Below, one piece after another: positions 32,750 to 41,154 of a stretch of DNA of 64,000 nt (the stretch's first letter is position 1; each line of letters begins with the position of its first letter). The DNA is taken from NCBI RefSeq assembly GCF_009377195.2, contig NZ_VJXX01000001.1:806001-870000 (forward strand). Direction: 5' to 3'. Both the position numbers and the translations under genes were made by a program. The notes under the pieces were generated by a model, which made no database searches, had not been told where the DNA came from, and saw nothing but the letters and a program-made list of their open reading frames with translations. The DNA is from Arthrobacter bussei (GTDB lineage Bacteria > Actinomycetota > Actinomycetes > Actinomycetales > Micrococcaceae).

Positions 32750-33463
32750 TCAGAGGAGCCGCCGCTCCGTGGCCCAGCGCGTCAGTTCGTGGCGCGAGGA
32801 GAGCTGCAGCTTCCGGAGGACGGCCGAGACATGGGTCTCGATGGTCTTCACCGAGATGAAGAGCTCCTTCGCCGTCTCCTTGTAGCTGTAGCCGCGGGCG
32901 ATCAGGCGCATGACCTCGAGCTCACGGGCCGAGAGCCGGTCGAGCTCGTCGTCCACCGCAACGGACGCCGTACCGAACGCGTCCAGCACGAACCCTGCGA
33001 GCCGCGGGGAGAACACGGCGTCACCCGACGCGATGCGCTGCACGGCGTCGGTGATCTCGGGTCCCGAGATGGTCTTGGTCACGTAACCCCGAGCTCCTGC
33101 CCGGATGACGGCGACGACGTCCTCCGCCGAATCGGAGACGCTCAGGGCGAGGAACCGGGCGGTGGTTCCCTGCCGCGTACAGCGGTGGATGACCTCCGCT
33201 CCCCCGCCGCCGAGTCCGCCGGGCAGGTGTACGTCGAGGAGGACGACGTCGGGCGCGGTGGCCCCGATGACGGCTTCGGCCTCCTCGACCGTCGCGGCCT
33301 CGCCGAGGACGCGGATCACCGGACCCAGCGCGGCCCGCAGACCCGAGCGGAAGATGCCGTGATCGTCCACGATCACCACCGAGACCGTCCCGTCCACCGG
33401 CCCGTCAGCTGCCACCGTCTTCTCCTCCACGTCCGTCCCTCCTCCGACCGCTCGGCCGTCCAT
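32750..33463 (-). CDS. NarL/LuxR-family response regulator
   Basis: Two-component regulator that binds DNA when phosphorylated. 237 residues: receiver from about residue 28 (VIVDDHGIFRSGLRAAL), phospho-acceptor Asp in VVLLDVHLPGG, Lys in GYVTKTISG, and a C-terminal LuxR helix-turn-helix (LSARELEVMRLIARGYSYKE). It lies 51 bases downstream of the histidine kinase on the same strand, its obvious partner. Confidence 0.93.
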   Translation of the reverse strand: MDGRAVGGGTDVEEKTVAADGPVDGTVSVVIVDDHGIFRSGLRAALGPVIRVLGEAATVEEAEAVIGATAPDVVLLDVHLPGGLGGGGAEVIHRCTRQGTTARFLALSVSDSAEDVVAVIRAGARGYVTKTISGPEITDAVQRIASGDAVFSPRLAGFVLDAFGTASVAVDDELDRLSARELEVMRLIARGYSYKETAKELFISVKTIETHVSAVLRKLQLSSRHELTRWATERRLL

Positions 33464-33514
33464 CGCTGTCGTACCGATTGTCCTGCGCCGGATGCCTGGA
33501 TGTGGTGCAGCCGC

Positions 33515-34891
33515 TCACCGCTGTCGCTCACCCTCGGTCGGCACGGCATTCGCTTCCGTCCTCGGCAGGCAAAGGCGGACCTCCGTGCCGTCCCTGTCGC
33601 TCCTGATCGCCGACGAGCCGCCGTGGCGCATCATCCGGCTGTGGATGGACTCGCGGATCCCGGCCCGATCCGCCGGGACCGCTGACTGGTCGAACCCTGC
33701 GCCGCGGTCCCGCACGAAAACCTCGACGGTGTCCGGGCCGGCCTCGAGGTATACAGAGACAGCGACACCGGCGTGCCGGGCGGCGTTCAGCATGGCTTCA
33801 CGCGCTGCCTGCGCGAGGGCGTCCTCCGCCGACCCGAGGTGGGCGTCGCCGACGGCGACGACGGACACGGGATGACCGTACAGGTCCTCGACCTCGCCCG
33901 CTGCGACCTTGAGCCGCTCCGCCAGGCTGCCGGGGTCCCGGGTGGGGTCCGCGAAGAGCCACTGACGCAACTCGCGTTCCTGCGCACGGGCCAGGCGCAG
34001 AACGTCCGTCTCGGAGTCCGCTCTGTTCTGGATCAGGGCGAGCGTCTGCAGGACGGAGTCGTGGAGGTGGGCGGCGATCTCCGCCCGCTCCGTCTCCCGG
34101 ACGCGGGCTGCGCGTTCGGCCTCGAGGTCGCGCCAGAACTTCAGCCCCCATGGAGCGAGCACCAGGCCGACTCCTGCCAGCACCGCGAGCACGGCGACGA
34201 GCGTCGCCATGGTCAGGGTCCATGAACCGCTGCTGGACAGGGCCACCAGCACGCCCGTCACGACGAGCACGATCCCGGCGAGAAGGCGCAGGGTCCCCCC
34301 GGCGCGCTCGGCCCCCGCCCGGTTCATGACGCGTGCGCGGCGCACCTCGTCCAGTTGCGACCAGGCGAGCGCAGCGCCCGTCGCGACCACGGCGATGGGC
34401 ACGAAGAACCCCCAGTCGACCTGCACGCCGAGCAGCTGCAGGACGAGGACGGCCGCTGCGAGAAGGAGCGCCGTACCGAACAGGACCTCCCGCCGCCCCG
34501 CTCGCAGGGTCCGTTCACGCCAGCCCTCGGCGTCGAACGCGCCCGCTGCCGGTGCGGATGACGGATCGCCGAGGATCCGGGCCGTCTGGCCCGTAGCCCT
34601 GCTGCCCGCTCCCGCCGGCACGGCACCAGCAGCTCCGACCCCGGCGCCGACGCCGACGCCGTGCATGAAGGCCGCAGGGCCGGTCTGCCGTCCGGACTCC
34701 GCCGCGCGGTCCGCCGCGGTGGGAACGAAGATCCACAACCAGGCATAGAGCAGGACACCCGCGCCGGAGGCGAGGGTCAGGACCCCCATGCCGATCCGGA
34801 CCCACGAGCGCTTGACGCCCAGATGTGCGGCCAGCCCGGCGCACACGCCGGCGATGATGCCGTCGGGGCTGCGCAGCAGGGGTGGTCTCAT
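33515..34891 (-). CDS. Sensor histidine kinase with N-terminal PspC domain
   Basis: 458 residues. A PspC domain (SPDGIIAGVCAGLAAHLGVK) comes first, with a membrane helix at about residues 35-55. A proline/alanine-rich linker and four more helices follow. The kinase core has the phospho-His in AAHLHDSVLQTLALIQNRA, the N-box EAMLNAARHAG and the ATP-lid DRGAGFD with GIRESI. The His-box type is that of NarL-partner kinases. The PspC domain suggests sensing of membrane or cell-envelope stress. It diverges from the PspC/LiaF-like operon, which is the likely target. Confidence 0.92.
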   Translation of the reverse strand: MRPPLLRSPDGIIAGVCAGLAAHLGVKRSWVRIGMGVLTLASGAGVLLYAWLWIFVPTAADRAAESGRQTGPAAFMHGVGVGAGVGAAGAVPAGAGSRATGQTARILGDPSSAPAAGAFDAEGWRERTLRAGRREVLFGTALLLAAAVLVLQLLGVQVDWGFFVPIAVVATGAALAWSQLDEVRRARVMNRAGAERAGGTLRLLAGIVLVVTGVLVALSSSGSWTLTMATLVAVLAVLAGVGLVLAPWGLKFWRDLEAERAARVRETERAEIAAHLHDSVLQTLALIQNRADSETDVLRLARAQERELRQWLFADPTRDPGSLAERLKVAAGEVEDLYGHPVSVVAVGDAHLGSAEDALAQAAREAMLNAARHAGVAVSVYLEAGPDTVEVFVRDRGAGFDQSAVPADRAGIRESIHSRMMRHGGSSAIRSDRDGTEVRLCLPRTEANAVPTEGERQR

Positions 34892-35015
34892 GCCCTCATC
34901 AAAACACGTGGGGGGATCCCAAGGGGTGCTCCCGGACCGGAATCAGGGCGGACTCAGGGTCGAGTCAGGGTAGGCCCCGATGGTCCGGCGCCTCCGCCGC
35001 CGGGAGGATGGAGGC

Positions 35016-36935
35016 ATGACCTCAGCACCCACCCCAGGCGGGCCGTCCTGGCAGCACGAACCGGCCGCACCGACCGCGGGACCTCCCGCCTCCTCCCCGT
35101 TCTTCCGCTGGATCCGTGGACTCGACATCACCCGGGCACCCGATCGATGGGTCGGGGGCGTCTCCGGGGGGATCGCCCGGCGTACGGGCCTCGACCAGGC
35201 CCTCGTCCGGGGGCTCATCGTGATCCTCTCGGTCTTCGGCGGGATCGGCGTGCTGCTGTACGGCCTGGCCTGGGCACTGCTGCCCGAACCGGACGGACGC
35301 ATCCACGTGGAGCAGGCCGGCCGAGGGTCGTGGACGTCCGGCCTGACCGGCGCGGCCGCCCTCGTGGCGATCGGCCTGCTGCGCCCCAACATCCCCCTGT
35401 TCGGCGACGGCGGGACGGGCGGCCTCCTGTGGACCCTCTTCTGGATCGGCGCGGTGGTCCTCTTCGTCTACTGGATCGTCAATCGGAACGGTGGCAAGGG
35501 CCGGCCCGGGGGGCCCGGCTTCCAGGGTCCCGGCGCCGGGCCTGCTTCCGGCGGACCCGGCTTCGGCGGACCAGGTGCCGGCGGACCCAGCTTCGATGGA
35601 CCAGGTGCCGGCGGACCCGGCTTCGATGGTCCCGCTTCCGGCGGACCAGGTGCCGGCGGACCCGGCTTCGATGGATCCGGGTCCGGGCCGTCGCAGCCCT
35701 TCGGACCGGCACCTTCGAACTCCGCGGCCCCCGGTTCCGCGGCTGTCGGGCCCCCGCCCACCGGACCCGCGCCCACCGCATCAGATCCGGACGGACCGGC
35801 ATCCGCGGCGGCGAGCGGGGCCGGCTCGGCCACGACCGATACCGACCCGTCCGGAGGTACACCGTCCGGAAGTACACCGTCCGGTGGCGCGTCCGTCTCC
35901 ACTACTTCGGGCGCGGCGGCGGGGGCAGAGACCGGACCGCCCATCCGGTCCGTCGGAGCAGCACCGGGCGCCACTCCGGAGGGTGACGGCCCGGTCACGG
36001 GTGCCGACCCGGTGACAGAAGACCACGACGACCGCACCGTCCCCCTGCCCTACCGTCCGGATACCCTGACCCGCCCCCTTCCCGGCCCCTTCCCCTACGC
36101 CGCCGACACGGACGGGCCGGGTTGGTCGGGCTCCGGGTCCTATGCCCCCTTTCCCGCGCCCTACGCATCGGGGCCAGGGACAGGTCCGGTCACCCTCCGC
36201 GCACCGCGGCCCGTCCGCATCCGCCCGAGCCGCCCGTCGGGGCCCGCCACGGCGCTGCTCATCGGCGGTGCCCTCGTCGTCGCTGCAGCACTGCTGGCCG
36301 CCGACTACCTCGGCGCCCTCGCCGTCACCGATGCAGCGGTCGTCGCCTGCGCCGCAGCCGCCGTCGTGCTCGCCCTCGGCGTGATCGCGCTCGGGCTGCG
36401 GGGGCGCACGTCGGGTCTTGTCGGAGTGGCCGCCACCCTGACCCTCCTCGGCGGGCTGATCGCGTCCTTCTCGGTGATGGGCGGTACGTGGATCGTCGCG
36501 CAGGAGAGCCGGACCGCGCCCGCCGTACTCGCCCGCGCGGCTGACGGCTACAGCATCCTGGCGGCCCAGAGCACGATCGACCTCTCGGACGTCCGTCGCC
36601 CCACCCGGGATGTCGTCGTGCCGGTCAACGCGCTGGTCAGCGAGGTCACCGTGATCGTCCCGGGCGACGTACCCGTGGAGGTCCGGAGCCGCATGGCACT
36701 CGGTGCCGCGGAAGCCCGCGGGACCGCCGTCGACGATGCGGCGGCCCCGGAGTTCCGGAGCGACGGCGGCGTCCTGCAGCTGGACAACCGCGAGCTCAAT
36801 CCGGACGCCTCCGGTCCCGCCATCGTGCTGGACGTGAGGGGCGCCCTCAGCGACGTCACCATCATGACGGCCTCGCCGTCGGACAGCCCGGCACCCAGGA
36901 CCAGTGCACCCACCCCCACAGGAGACACCCCATGA
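35016..36935 (+). CDS. PspC-domain membrane protein with LiaF-like C-terminus
   Basis: 639 residues from ATG 35016. N-terminal PspC domain (RWVGGVSGGIARRTGLDQAL) is followed by two membrane segments. A long Gly/Pro/Ala-rich linker has repeated GGPGAGGPGFDGP units. After it come three to four helices (about residues 415-500). The soluble C-terminal domain resembles the LiaF/toastrack type (STIDLSDVRRPTRDVVVPVN ... VEVRSRMALGAAEARG). Envelope-stress role is inferred from PspC and from the divergent PspC-kinase. Extended low-complexity sequence makes homology calls in the middle unreliable. Confidence 0.85.
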   Translation: MTSAPTPGGPSWQHEPAAPTAGPPASSPFFRWIRGLDITRAPDRWVGGVSGGIARRTGLDQALVRGLIVILSVFGGIGVLLYGLAWALLPEPDGRIHVEQAGRGSWTSGLTGAAALVAIGLLRPNIPLFGDGGTGGLLWTLFWIGAVVLFVYWIVNRNGGKGRPGGPGFQGPGAGPASGGPGFGGPGAGGPSFDGPGAGGPGFDGPASGGPGAGGPGFDGSGSGPSQPFGPAPSNSAAPGSAAVGPPPTGPAPTASDPDGPASAAASGAGSATTDTDPSGGTPSGSTPSGGASVSTTSGAAAGAETGPPIRSVGAAPGATPEGDGPVTGADPVTEDHDDRTVPLPYRPDTLTRPLPGPFPYAADTDGPGWSGSGSYAPFPAPYASGPGTGPVTLRAPRPVRIRPSRPSGPATALLIGGALVVAAALLAADYLGALAVTDAAVVACAAAAVVLALGVIALGLRGRTSGLVGVAATLTLLGGLIASFSVMGGTWIVAQESRTAPAVLARAADGYSILAAQSTIDLSDVRRPTRDVVVPVNALVSEVTVIVPGDVPVEVRSRMALGAAEARGTAVDDAAAPEFRSDGGVLQLDNRELNPDASGPAIVLDVRGALSDVTIMTASPSDSPAPRTSAPTPTGDTP

Positions 36936-37246
36936 GCACCGCCATCACCCCACCTCCGCGCCGCGTGCGCCTCGTCACCGTCGTGTGGGGGATGGTCATC
37001 CTGACCGTCGCCGGGCTCCTGCTCGCCGGCCAGTTCATCGCCCTGTCCATCGACCCGGTGGTGGTGGCCCTGGGTCTCCTGGTCGGCGTCGGACTCGCGC
37101 TCGTCGCAGGAGGCCTTCTGTCCCTGCGTGGACGCGGCACGCCGATCGGTCAGCAGGACAGGGACAGCGCGGGTATCGCGTCGTTCGAGGACGACGACGA
37201 CCTCCCGTCCGCCGGGCACGGCCCGTATTCCCCCACGGCATACTGA
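36932..37246 (+). CDS. Small two-helix membrane protein
   Basis: 104 residues, unknown function. Two adjacent membrane helices (VWGMVILTVAGLLLAGQFIA and VVVALGLLVGVGLALVAGGL) are followed by a polar tail with FEDDDDLP. ATG overlaps the stop of the PspC/LiaF-like gene by four bases, so the two are co-translated and probably work together in the membrane. Confidence 0.82.
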   Translation: MSTAITPPPRRVRLVTVVWGMVILTVAGLLLAGQFIALSIDPVVVALGLLVGVGLALVAGGLLSLRGRGTPIGQQDRDSAGIASFEDDDDLPSAGHGPYSPTAY

Positions 37247-37384
37247 AGCGGAGCACCGGATCCCCGCATCAGGCGGCGCTCCGACCCCGGCATCACCGGG
37301 GCGCCACCCAGGCAGCGCCGAGGCAGCACCCGATCGACCGACCGACAGTCACGGCCGACACGGCCAGAACCCGAAAGGCACACC

Positions 37385-37624
37385 ATGCAGTCCTTCTACC
37401 GCATCCTCCGCTCCTCCCCCATCAAGCGCGCACCCGGGGGAATCCTCGGCGGCATCGCCTCCGGCATCGCCCGGGAGTACGGCTGGCGGGTGAGCTACGT
37501 CCGGATCGCGATGCTGCTGAGCTTCCTGCTCCCGTTCATCGGCCTTCCCCTCTACGCGGTGCTCTGGCTGCTGCTGCCGACGACGGACGGCACGATCGCG
37601 CTGGAGAAGGCACTCAGCCGCTGA
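37385..37624 (+). CDS. Stand-alone PspC-domain protein
   Basis: 79 residues, essentially only a PspC domain: PGGILGGIASGIAREYGWRV, then a membrane helix (IAMLLSFLLPFIGLPLYAVL) and WLLLPTTDG. GAAAGG precedes the ATG. Third PspC protein of this cluster; PspC family members interact with membrane stress regulators. It is followed by a terminator. Confidence 0.88.
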   Translation: MQSFYRILRSSPIKRAPGGILGGIASGIAREYGWRVSYVRIAMLLSFLLPFIGLPLYAVLWLLLPTTDGTIALEKALSR

Positions 37625-37649
37625 CACCCGCCAGGACGGGCGCGACGGG

Positions 37650-37678
37650 GACGGGGCCTTCGGAGACGATGCCCCGTC
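37650..37678 (+). terminator. Terminator after the PspC operon
   Basis: GACGGGGC and GCCCCGTC (arms 37650-37657 and 37671-37678), followed by CTTCTCC, about 25 bases after the stop. A plausible intrinsic terminator with a weak pyrimidine tail, ending transcription just before the CruF-like gene. Confidence 0.65.
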
Positions 37679-37698
37679 CTTCTCCGTGACCTGCAAGG

Positions 37699-38505
37699 AT
37701 GGATGCCGTGCCGAAGACCTCCGCTGCCCGAAGCTTCCCCCTCCTGCTCGTCGTCGCCTGCGCGTTCCTCTTCGTATCCGGCTACTTCGTGGTGCGGTTC
37801 CCCGACGTCGAGGGCGCCGAGTACGCGTCCTACGGCTTCAACCTCCTCATCGCGCTTCCGGCTTTCGTCGCCCTCGTCCACCAGTTCGGCGCCGCACGCG
37901 GCGCCGCGACGCTGATCGCGGTGTCGGTCTTCGGTTACCTGATCGAGGGATTCGGGGTGGCCACGGGTGTCCCCTACGGCGAGTTCTACTACGGCAGCGC
38001 CATGGGCCCCACCATCCTCGGCCTCGTCCCGTACCTGCTGCCGCTGTCCTACGTGCCCCTCGTCATCGGAGCCGTGGCCATGGTGTCGGGCGCGGGTTCC
38101 CCCCTGCGAAGGATCCTGCTCGGCGGTCTCCTGCTGGTCGTGATCGACGGCGTGCTCGACCCGGGCGCCGTGGCCCTCGGATTCTGGATCTGGCCCGGTG
38201 GCGGCCCCTACTACGGCGTACCGCTCTCCAACTACGGCGGCTGGCTGATCTCCGGACTCATCGCATCGGCACTCGTGACCCTGATCGGCGGACGGCGCAT
38301 CGCCGATCAGCCGCTCCGGCCCGGCCTGCTCGACAGCCTGCTCGTGTCGATGTTCCTTTGGCTCGGCGTGTGCATCTTCTCGGGCCTCGCGTTCCCGGCC
38401 GTCCTCGCCGCGGTGCTCATCGCCGGCATCGTCCGCCGGCGGCTGCAGCTGACCCGGAGCATCGCAGCCCCGCAGGCCTCCGGCGCCCGCGCACACTCCG
38501 GCTGA
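37699..38505 (+). CDS. cruF: CruF-type carotenoid hydratase (bisanhydrobacterioruberin hydratase-like)
   Basis: 268 residues with about seven membrane helices. The family signature region includes GYLIEGFGVATGVPYGEFYY, VLDPGAVALGFWIWPGG and YYGVPLSNYGGW. Known CruF members add water to end groups; the haloarchaeal one performs the last step to bacterioruberin. Here it faces a CrtD-like desaturase and a UbiA lycopene elongase, the same three functions found together in haloarchaea. Start is ATG 37699, or GTG 37708, which has better spacing from AAGG. Confidence 0.85.
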   Translation: MDAVPKTSAARSFPLLLVVACAFLFVSGYFVVRFPDVEGAEYASYGFNLLIALPAFVALVHQFGAARGAATLIAVSVFGYLIEGFGVATGVPYGEFYYGSAMGPTILGLVPYLLPLSYVPLVIGAVAMVSGAGSPLRRILLGGLLLVVIDGVLDPGAVALGFWIWPGGGPYYGVPLSNYGGWLISGLIASALVTLIGGRRIADQPLRPGLLDSLLVSMFLWLGVCIFSGLAFPAVLAAVLIAGIVRRRLQLTRSIAAPQASGARAHSG

Positions 38506-38621
38506 CCGGCCGCCACCGCGGTCCATGCGGCCGGGTGGAAGATTCAACCGCCTGAACCGGAGGAGTCCCGCATCCCGTGCCGCGAGGCGGAAACCGGTCG
38601 GTTGCCCGCCGATGAGGCTCC

Positions 38622-40055
38622 CTAGGCCACCGGTCCCAGCCGCGCCAGGAGCTTCTGCGTGGACATCATGGCCCCGCCGAGGACGGCGGGCAGCCCACCT
38701 CCCGGATGCACGGACGCACCCACGCGCCACAGCCAGGGCCGCAACGGGTCCGAGTACGGCGGGACGTGGAACGGCCCGCTCATCCAGGCCGGGTGCACGG
38801 CGCCGTACAGCGCCCCGCCGGCCGACCCCCGCTCGCCGAAGTATCCGGGGTCGAGCACCGTCGACGACGCGACGTAGTTCTCGAGGGGCTCGGGCAGGCC
38901 GAGGACGCGGGTGGTGCGGGCCAACTCCCGCCGGACGAAGGGATCCTCGAGCGTGTAGGTCCGGCCGTTCGCCGGGGCGGTGAGGAGCAGGGCGAGGGTC
39001 GCCGACCGGTTGGGATACACCTCGTCAGCGGGATAGTAGTTGGCGAACGCCATGGTCTGCTCCGGCTCGGAGCCTTCTTCGAGGCTCGCGTAGAGCGCCG
39101 CGGGATCGTCCGGCATGATGACGCCGTGCCGCGGGGTCCCCTCGGGCAGGGGGCGCGAGAGGACCGCGTACACACCGACGGCGGAACAGGTGAGCCTGCG
39201 CGGCGTCCTCGGACGACGACCGGCCAGCAGCCCTGCGAGCCGATGGGCGTCGAGGCCACTGACGACGGCGTCGGCCGGGTACGTCCCCTCCGCCGTGACC
39301 ACGCGACGCCGGCCTATCCGCCGTGCAGGCTCCCCGGTGCGGATCTCGACGCCGGCGCCGACAGCCAGCCGTTCCAGGGCGAGCACGAGCTCGTAGATGC
39401 CACCGCGCGGGATCCAGACGCCGTCGTGCGCCATGATCGCCGGCATGCTCGCGTAGAGGGCGGGCGTCCGGGTGGGGCTGACCCCGGCATTGAGCGTGTG
39501 GATCGCGATGACCTCCCGTAGCCCCTCGGGCAGCCAGTGGAGGCTGTCGAGGTAGCTGCGGGTGGTGAGGCGACGCCCGTAGAGGCCGGCGAGCTTGGCC
39601 AGCGCCGGGTGGGACTGCCGGTCGAGCGGACCGGTCGTCAGCAGGCGTGAGACGTCGCCCCCCAGCACACCGTGCTCGGCGGCGAAGCGTTCCCAGGCGT
39701 CGTGCCACGGGTGTCCCGGGGGGACGGGCAGCGGGCAGGCCTCCCCGCGGTAGTAGTAGGTGCCGATCTCGGCCAGGCGCTCGAGATCCAGGCCGGCCTC
39801 GGCGGCGGCCGATGCGGGATCGGTGGAAGCGGGGGTGACGGCGTCGAGCAGGTCCAGCAGCTCCCGCCAGACCGTCGGGAAGGTGAACAGCGACGGCCCG
39901 GTGTCCATGCGCTGGCCGTCCACCTCGATACGGCGGCTCTTGCCGCCCACATGGTCCGATGCCTCGAGCAGCGTGACACTGTGACCCGCGCGGCCGAGGA
40001 GCGCGGCGGCGGTGAGACCACCGATCCCGCCCCCGACGACGACGACGCGGCTCAT
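38622..40055 (-). CDS. crtD: CrtI/CrtD-family carotenoid desaturase
   Basis: 477 residues with an N-terminal FAD motif (VVVVGGGIGGLTAAALLGRA), GGKSRRIEVDGQRMDTGPSL, and the C-terminal family stretch VGASVHPGGGLPAVLGGAMM. It is distinct from CrtI at 19841-21460. Next to a lycopene elongase and CruF, the likely step is 3,4-desaturation in C50 carotenoid synthesis, as for haloarchaeal CrtD; this is inferred from context. Its start overlaps the elongase gene by four bases. Confidence 0.85.
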   Translation of the reverse strand: MSRVVVVGGGIGGLTAAALLGRAGHSVTLLEASDHVGGKSRRIEVDGQRMDTGPSLFTFPTVWRELLDLLDAVTPASTDPASAAAEAGLDLERLAEIGTYYYRGEACPLPVPPGHPWHDAWERFAAEHGVLGGDVSRLLTTGPLDRQSHPALAKLAGLYGRRLTTRSYLDSLHWLPEGLREVIAIHTLNAGVSPTRTPALYASMPAIMAHDGVWIPRGGIYELVLALERLAVGAGVEIRTGEPARRIGRRRVVTAEGTYPADAVVSGLDAHRLAGLLAGRRPRTPRRLTCSAVGVYAVLSRPLPEGTPRHGVIMPDDPAALYASLEEGSEPEQTMAFANYYPADEVYPNRSATLALLLTAPANGRTYTLEDPFVRRELARTTRVLGLPEPLENYVASSTVLDPGYFGERGSAGGALYGAVHPAWMSGPFHVPPYSDPLRPWLWRVGASVHPGGGLPAVLGGAMMSTQKLLARLGPVA

Positions 40056-40918
40056 CGGTAGAGCCCCAGCGTGAGGGCGACGACGAGCTGGACGCCCGCA
40101 ACGGTGCCCGCCACATAGGGGAAGGCGATGGAGTAGCGGTAGAGCCGGTGGCCGGTCTCGGGCCGCGGATCACGCCACAGGCCCCGGAGGAGCCACCCGG
40201 CGATCAGCGCGTTCACGACGGCGACCGGGATGTTGACGAGGGCGAAGCACACGGTGGAAAGGGCCCACCACGCACCGCTCCACGCGACGACCCCACGCGG
40301 CCCGAGCCGGACCGCCGTCGTCGTGATCCCCACTCCCCTGTCCTCGTCGATGTCCTGGACGGCGTCGTAGGTGTGTTTCGCCGCACTCCAGGCCATCAGG
40401 CCTACGGCGGCCGCCCAGACCGGCTCGGCACCCAGGGCGTAGGGCACGATCACGAGGGGGAAGGCGTAGGCCGCGTTGCTGATCGAATCGAGGTAGGGAC
40501 GCGCCTTGAAGCGCAGGGGTGGCGCCGAGTAGAACACGAACACCAGGGCGTAGGCCGCGATCCAGGCGAGCGCCGCAGGAGGCAGCGTGACGGCGAACCA
40601 CGCGAGGAACGGCACGTTGGTCGCGAGGACCGCGATCCAGATGGCCCGGACCTCCGATGCCCGGATGAGCGCCCCCTCGAGGGAGCCCTTGCGCGGGTTG
40701 AGCGCGTCGGTGTCCTGGTCGAAGATGTCGTTGACGCCGTAGATGAGGAGATTGAACGGCAGCGTGAGCCAGACCAGGAGCGCCAGGACCTCCCACTGCC
40801 AGAACGCCCCGGTGAGCCACAGGCCCACGACGCCGGTGCCCAGCGTGTTGATCCAGAGGACCGGCCGGGAGATGTGGACCATGCGCAGCGCCGCTGGCGC
40901 AAAACCTGCCTGGGGCAC
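40052..40918 (-). CDS. lyeJ: UbiA-family prenyltransferase, lycopene elongase/hydratase type
   Basis: Integral membrane prenyltransferase, 288 residues from GTG 40918, with GGAGG nine bases upstream. The longer frame start is rejected. First Asp motif NDIFDQDTDALNPRKGSLEG, second DAVQDIDEDRGVGITTTA, with about eight helices. This type adds C5 units to lycopene to give C50 carotenoids. It is the first gene of a pair with the desaturase, divergent from pfkA. The symbol follows the haloarchaeal naming; crtEb is used for corynebacterial relatives. Confidence 0.86.
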   Translation of the reverse strand: MPQAGFAPAALRMVHISRPVLWINTLGTGVVGLWLTGAFWQWEVLALLVWLTLPFNLLIYGVNDIFDQDTDALNPRKGSLEGALIRASEVRAIWIAVLATNVPFLAWFAVTLPPAALAWIAAYALVFVFYSAPPLRFKARPYLDSISNAAYAFPLVIVPYALGAEPVWAAAVGLMAWSAAKHTYDAVQDIDEDRGVGITTTAVRLGPRGVVAWSGAWWALSTVCFALVNIPVAVVNALIAGWLLRGLWRDPRPETGHRLYRYSIAFPYVAGTVAGVQLVVALTLGLYR

Positions 40919-41154
40919 TGCTGGTGTCCTCCTCGGACCTGCGGGGGATCGCTCGGCGGGACTCGGTCCGCCGTGCGCCGGTCCGTCCCAGCCTACGTGC
41001 TCCCCGGCACACCCGACGCCGGACCGGCAGGGGGTCCGGGCAGGGTGTGACGCGTTCGGGTGGCCGGGCCGGGGTGTGTCTAGAATCATAGGCGGGCCCA
41101 ACGGCGTGCTCCTGACGGACCACCCACCCCCTCTCCGAAGGAAACCCACCCCTC

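Noticed and set aside
40919-41149. Upstream extension of the lycopene elongase frame
   Set aside because: Pro/Arg-rich, runs into the pfkA promoter; the GTG at 40918 has a proper ribosome site and fits UbiA length.
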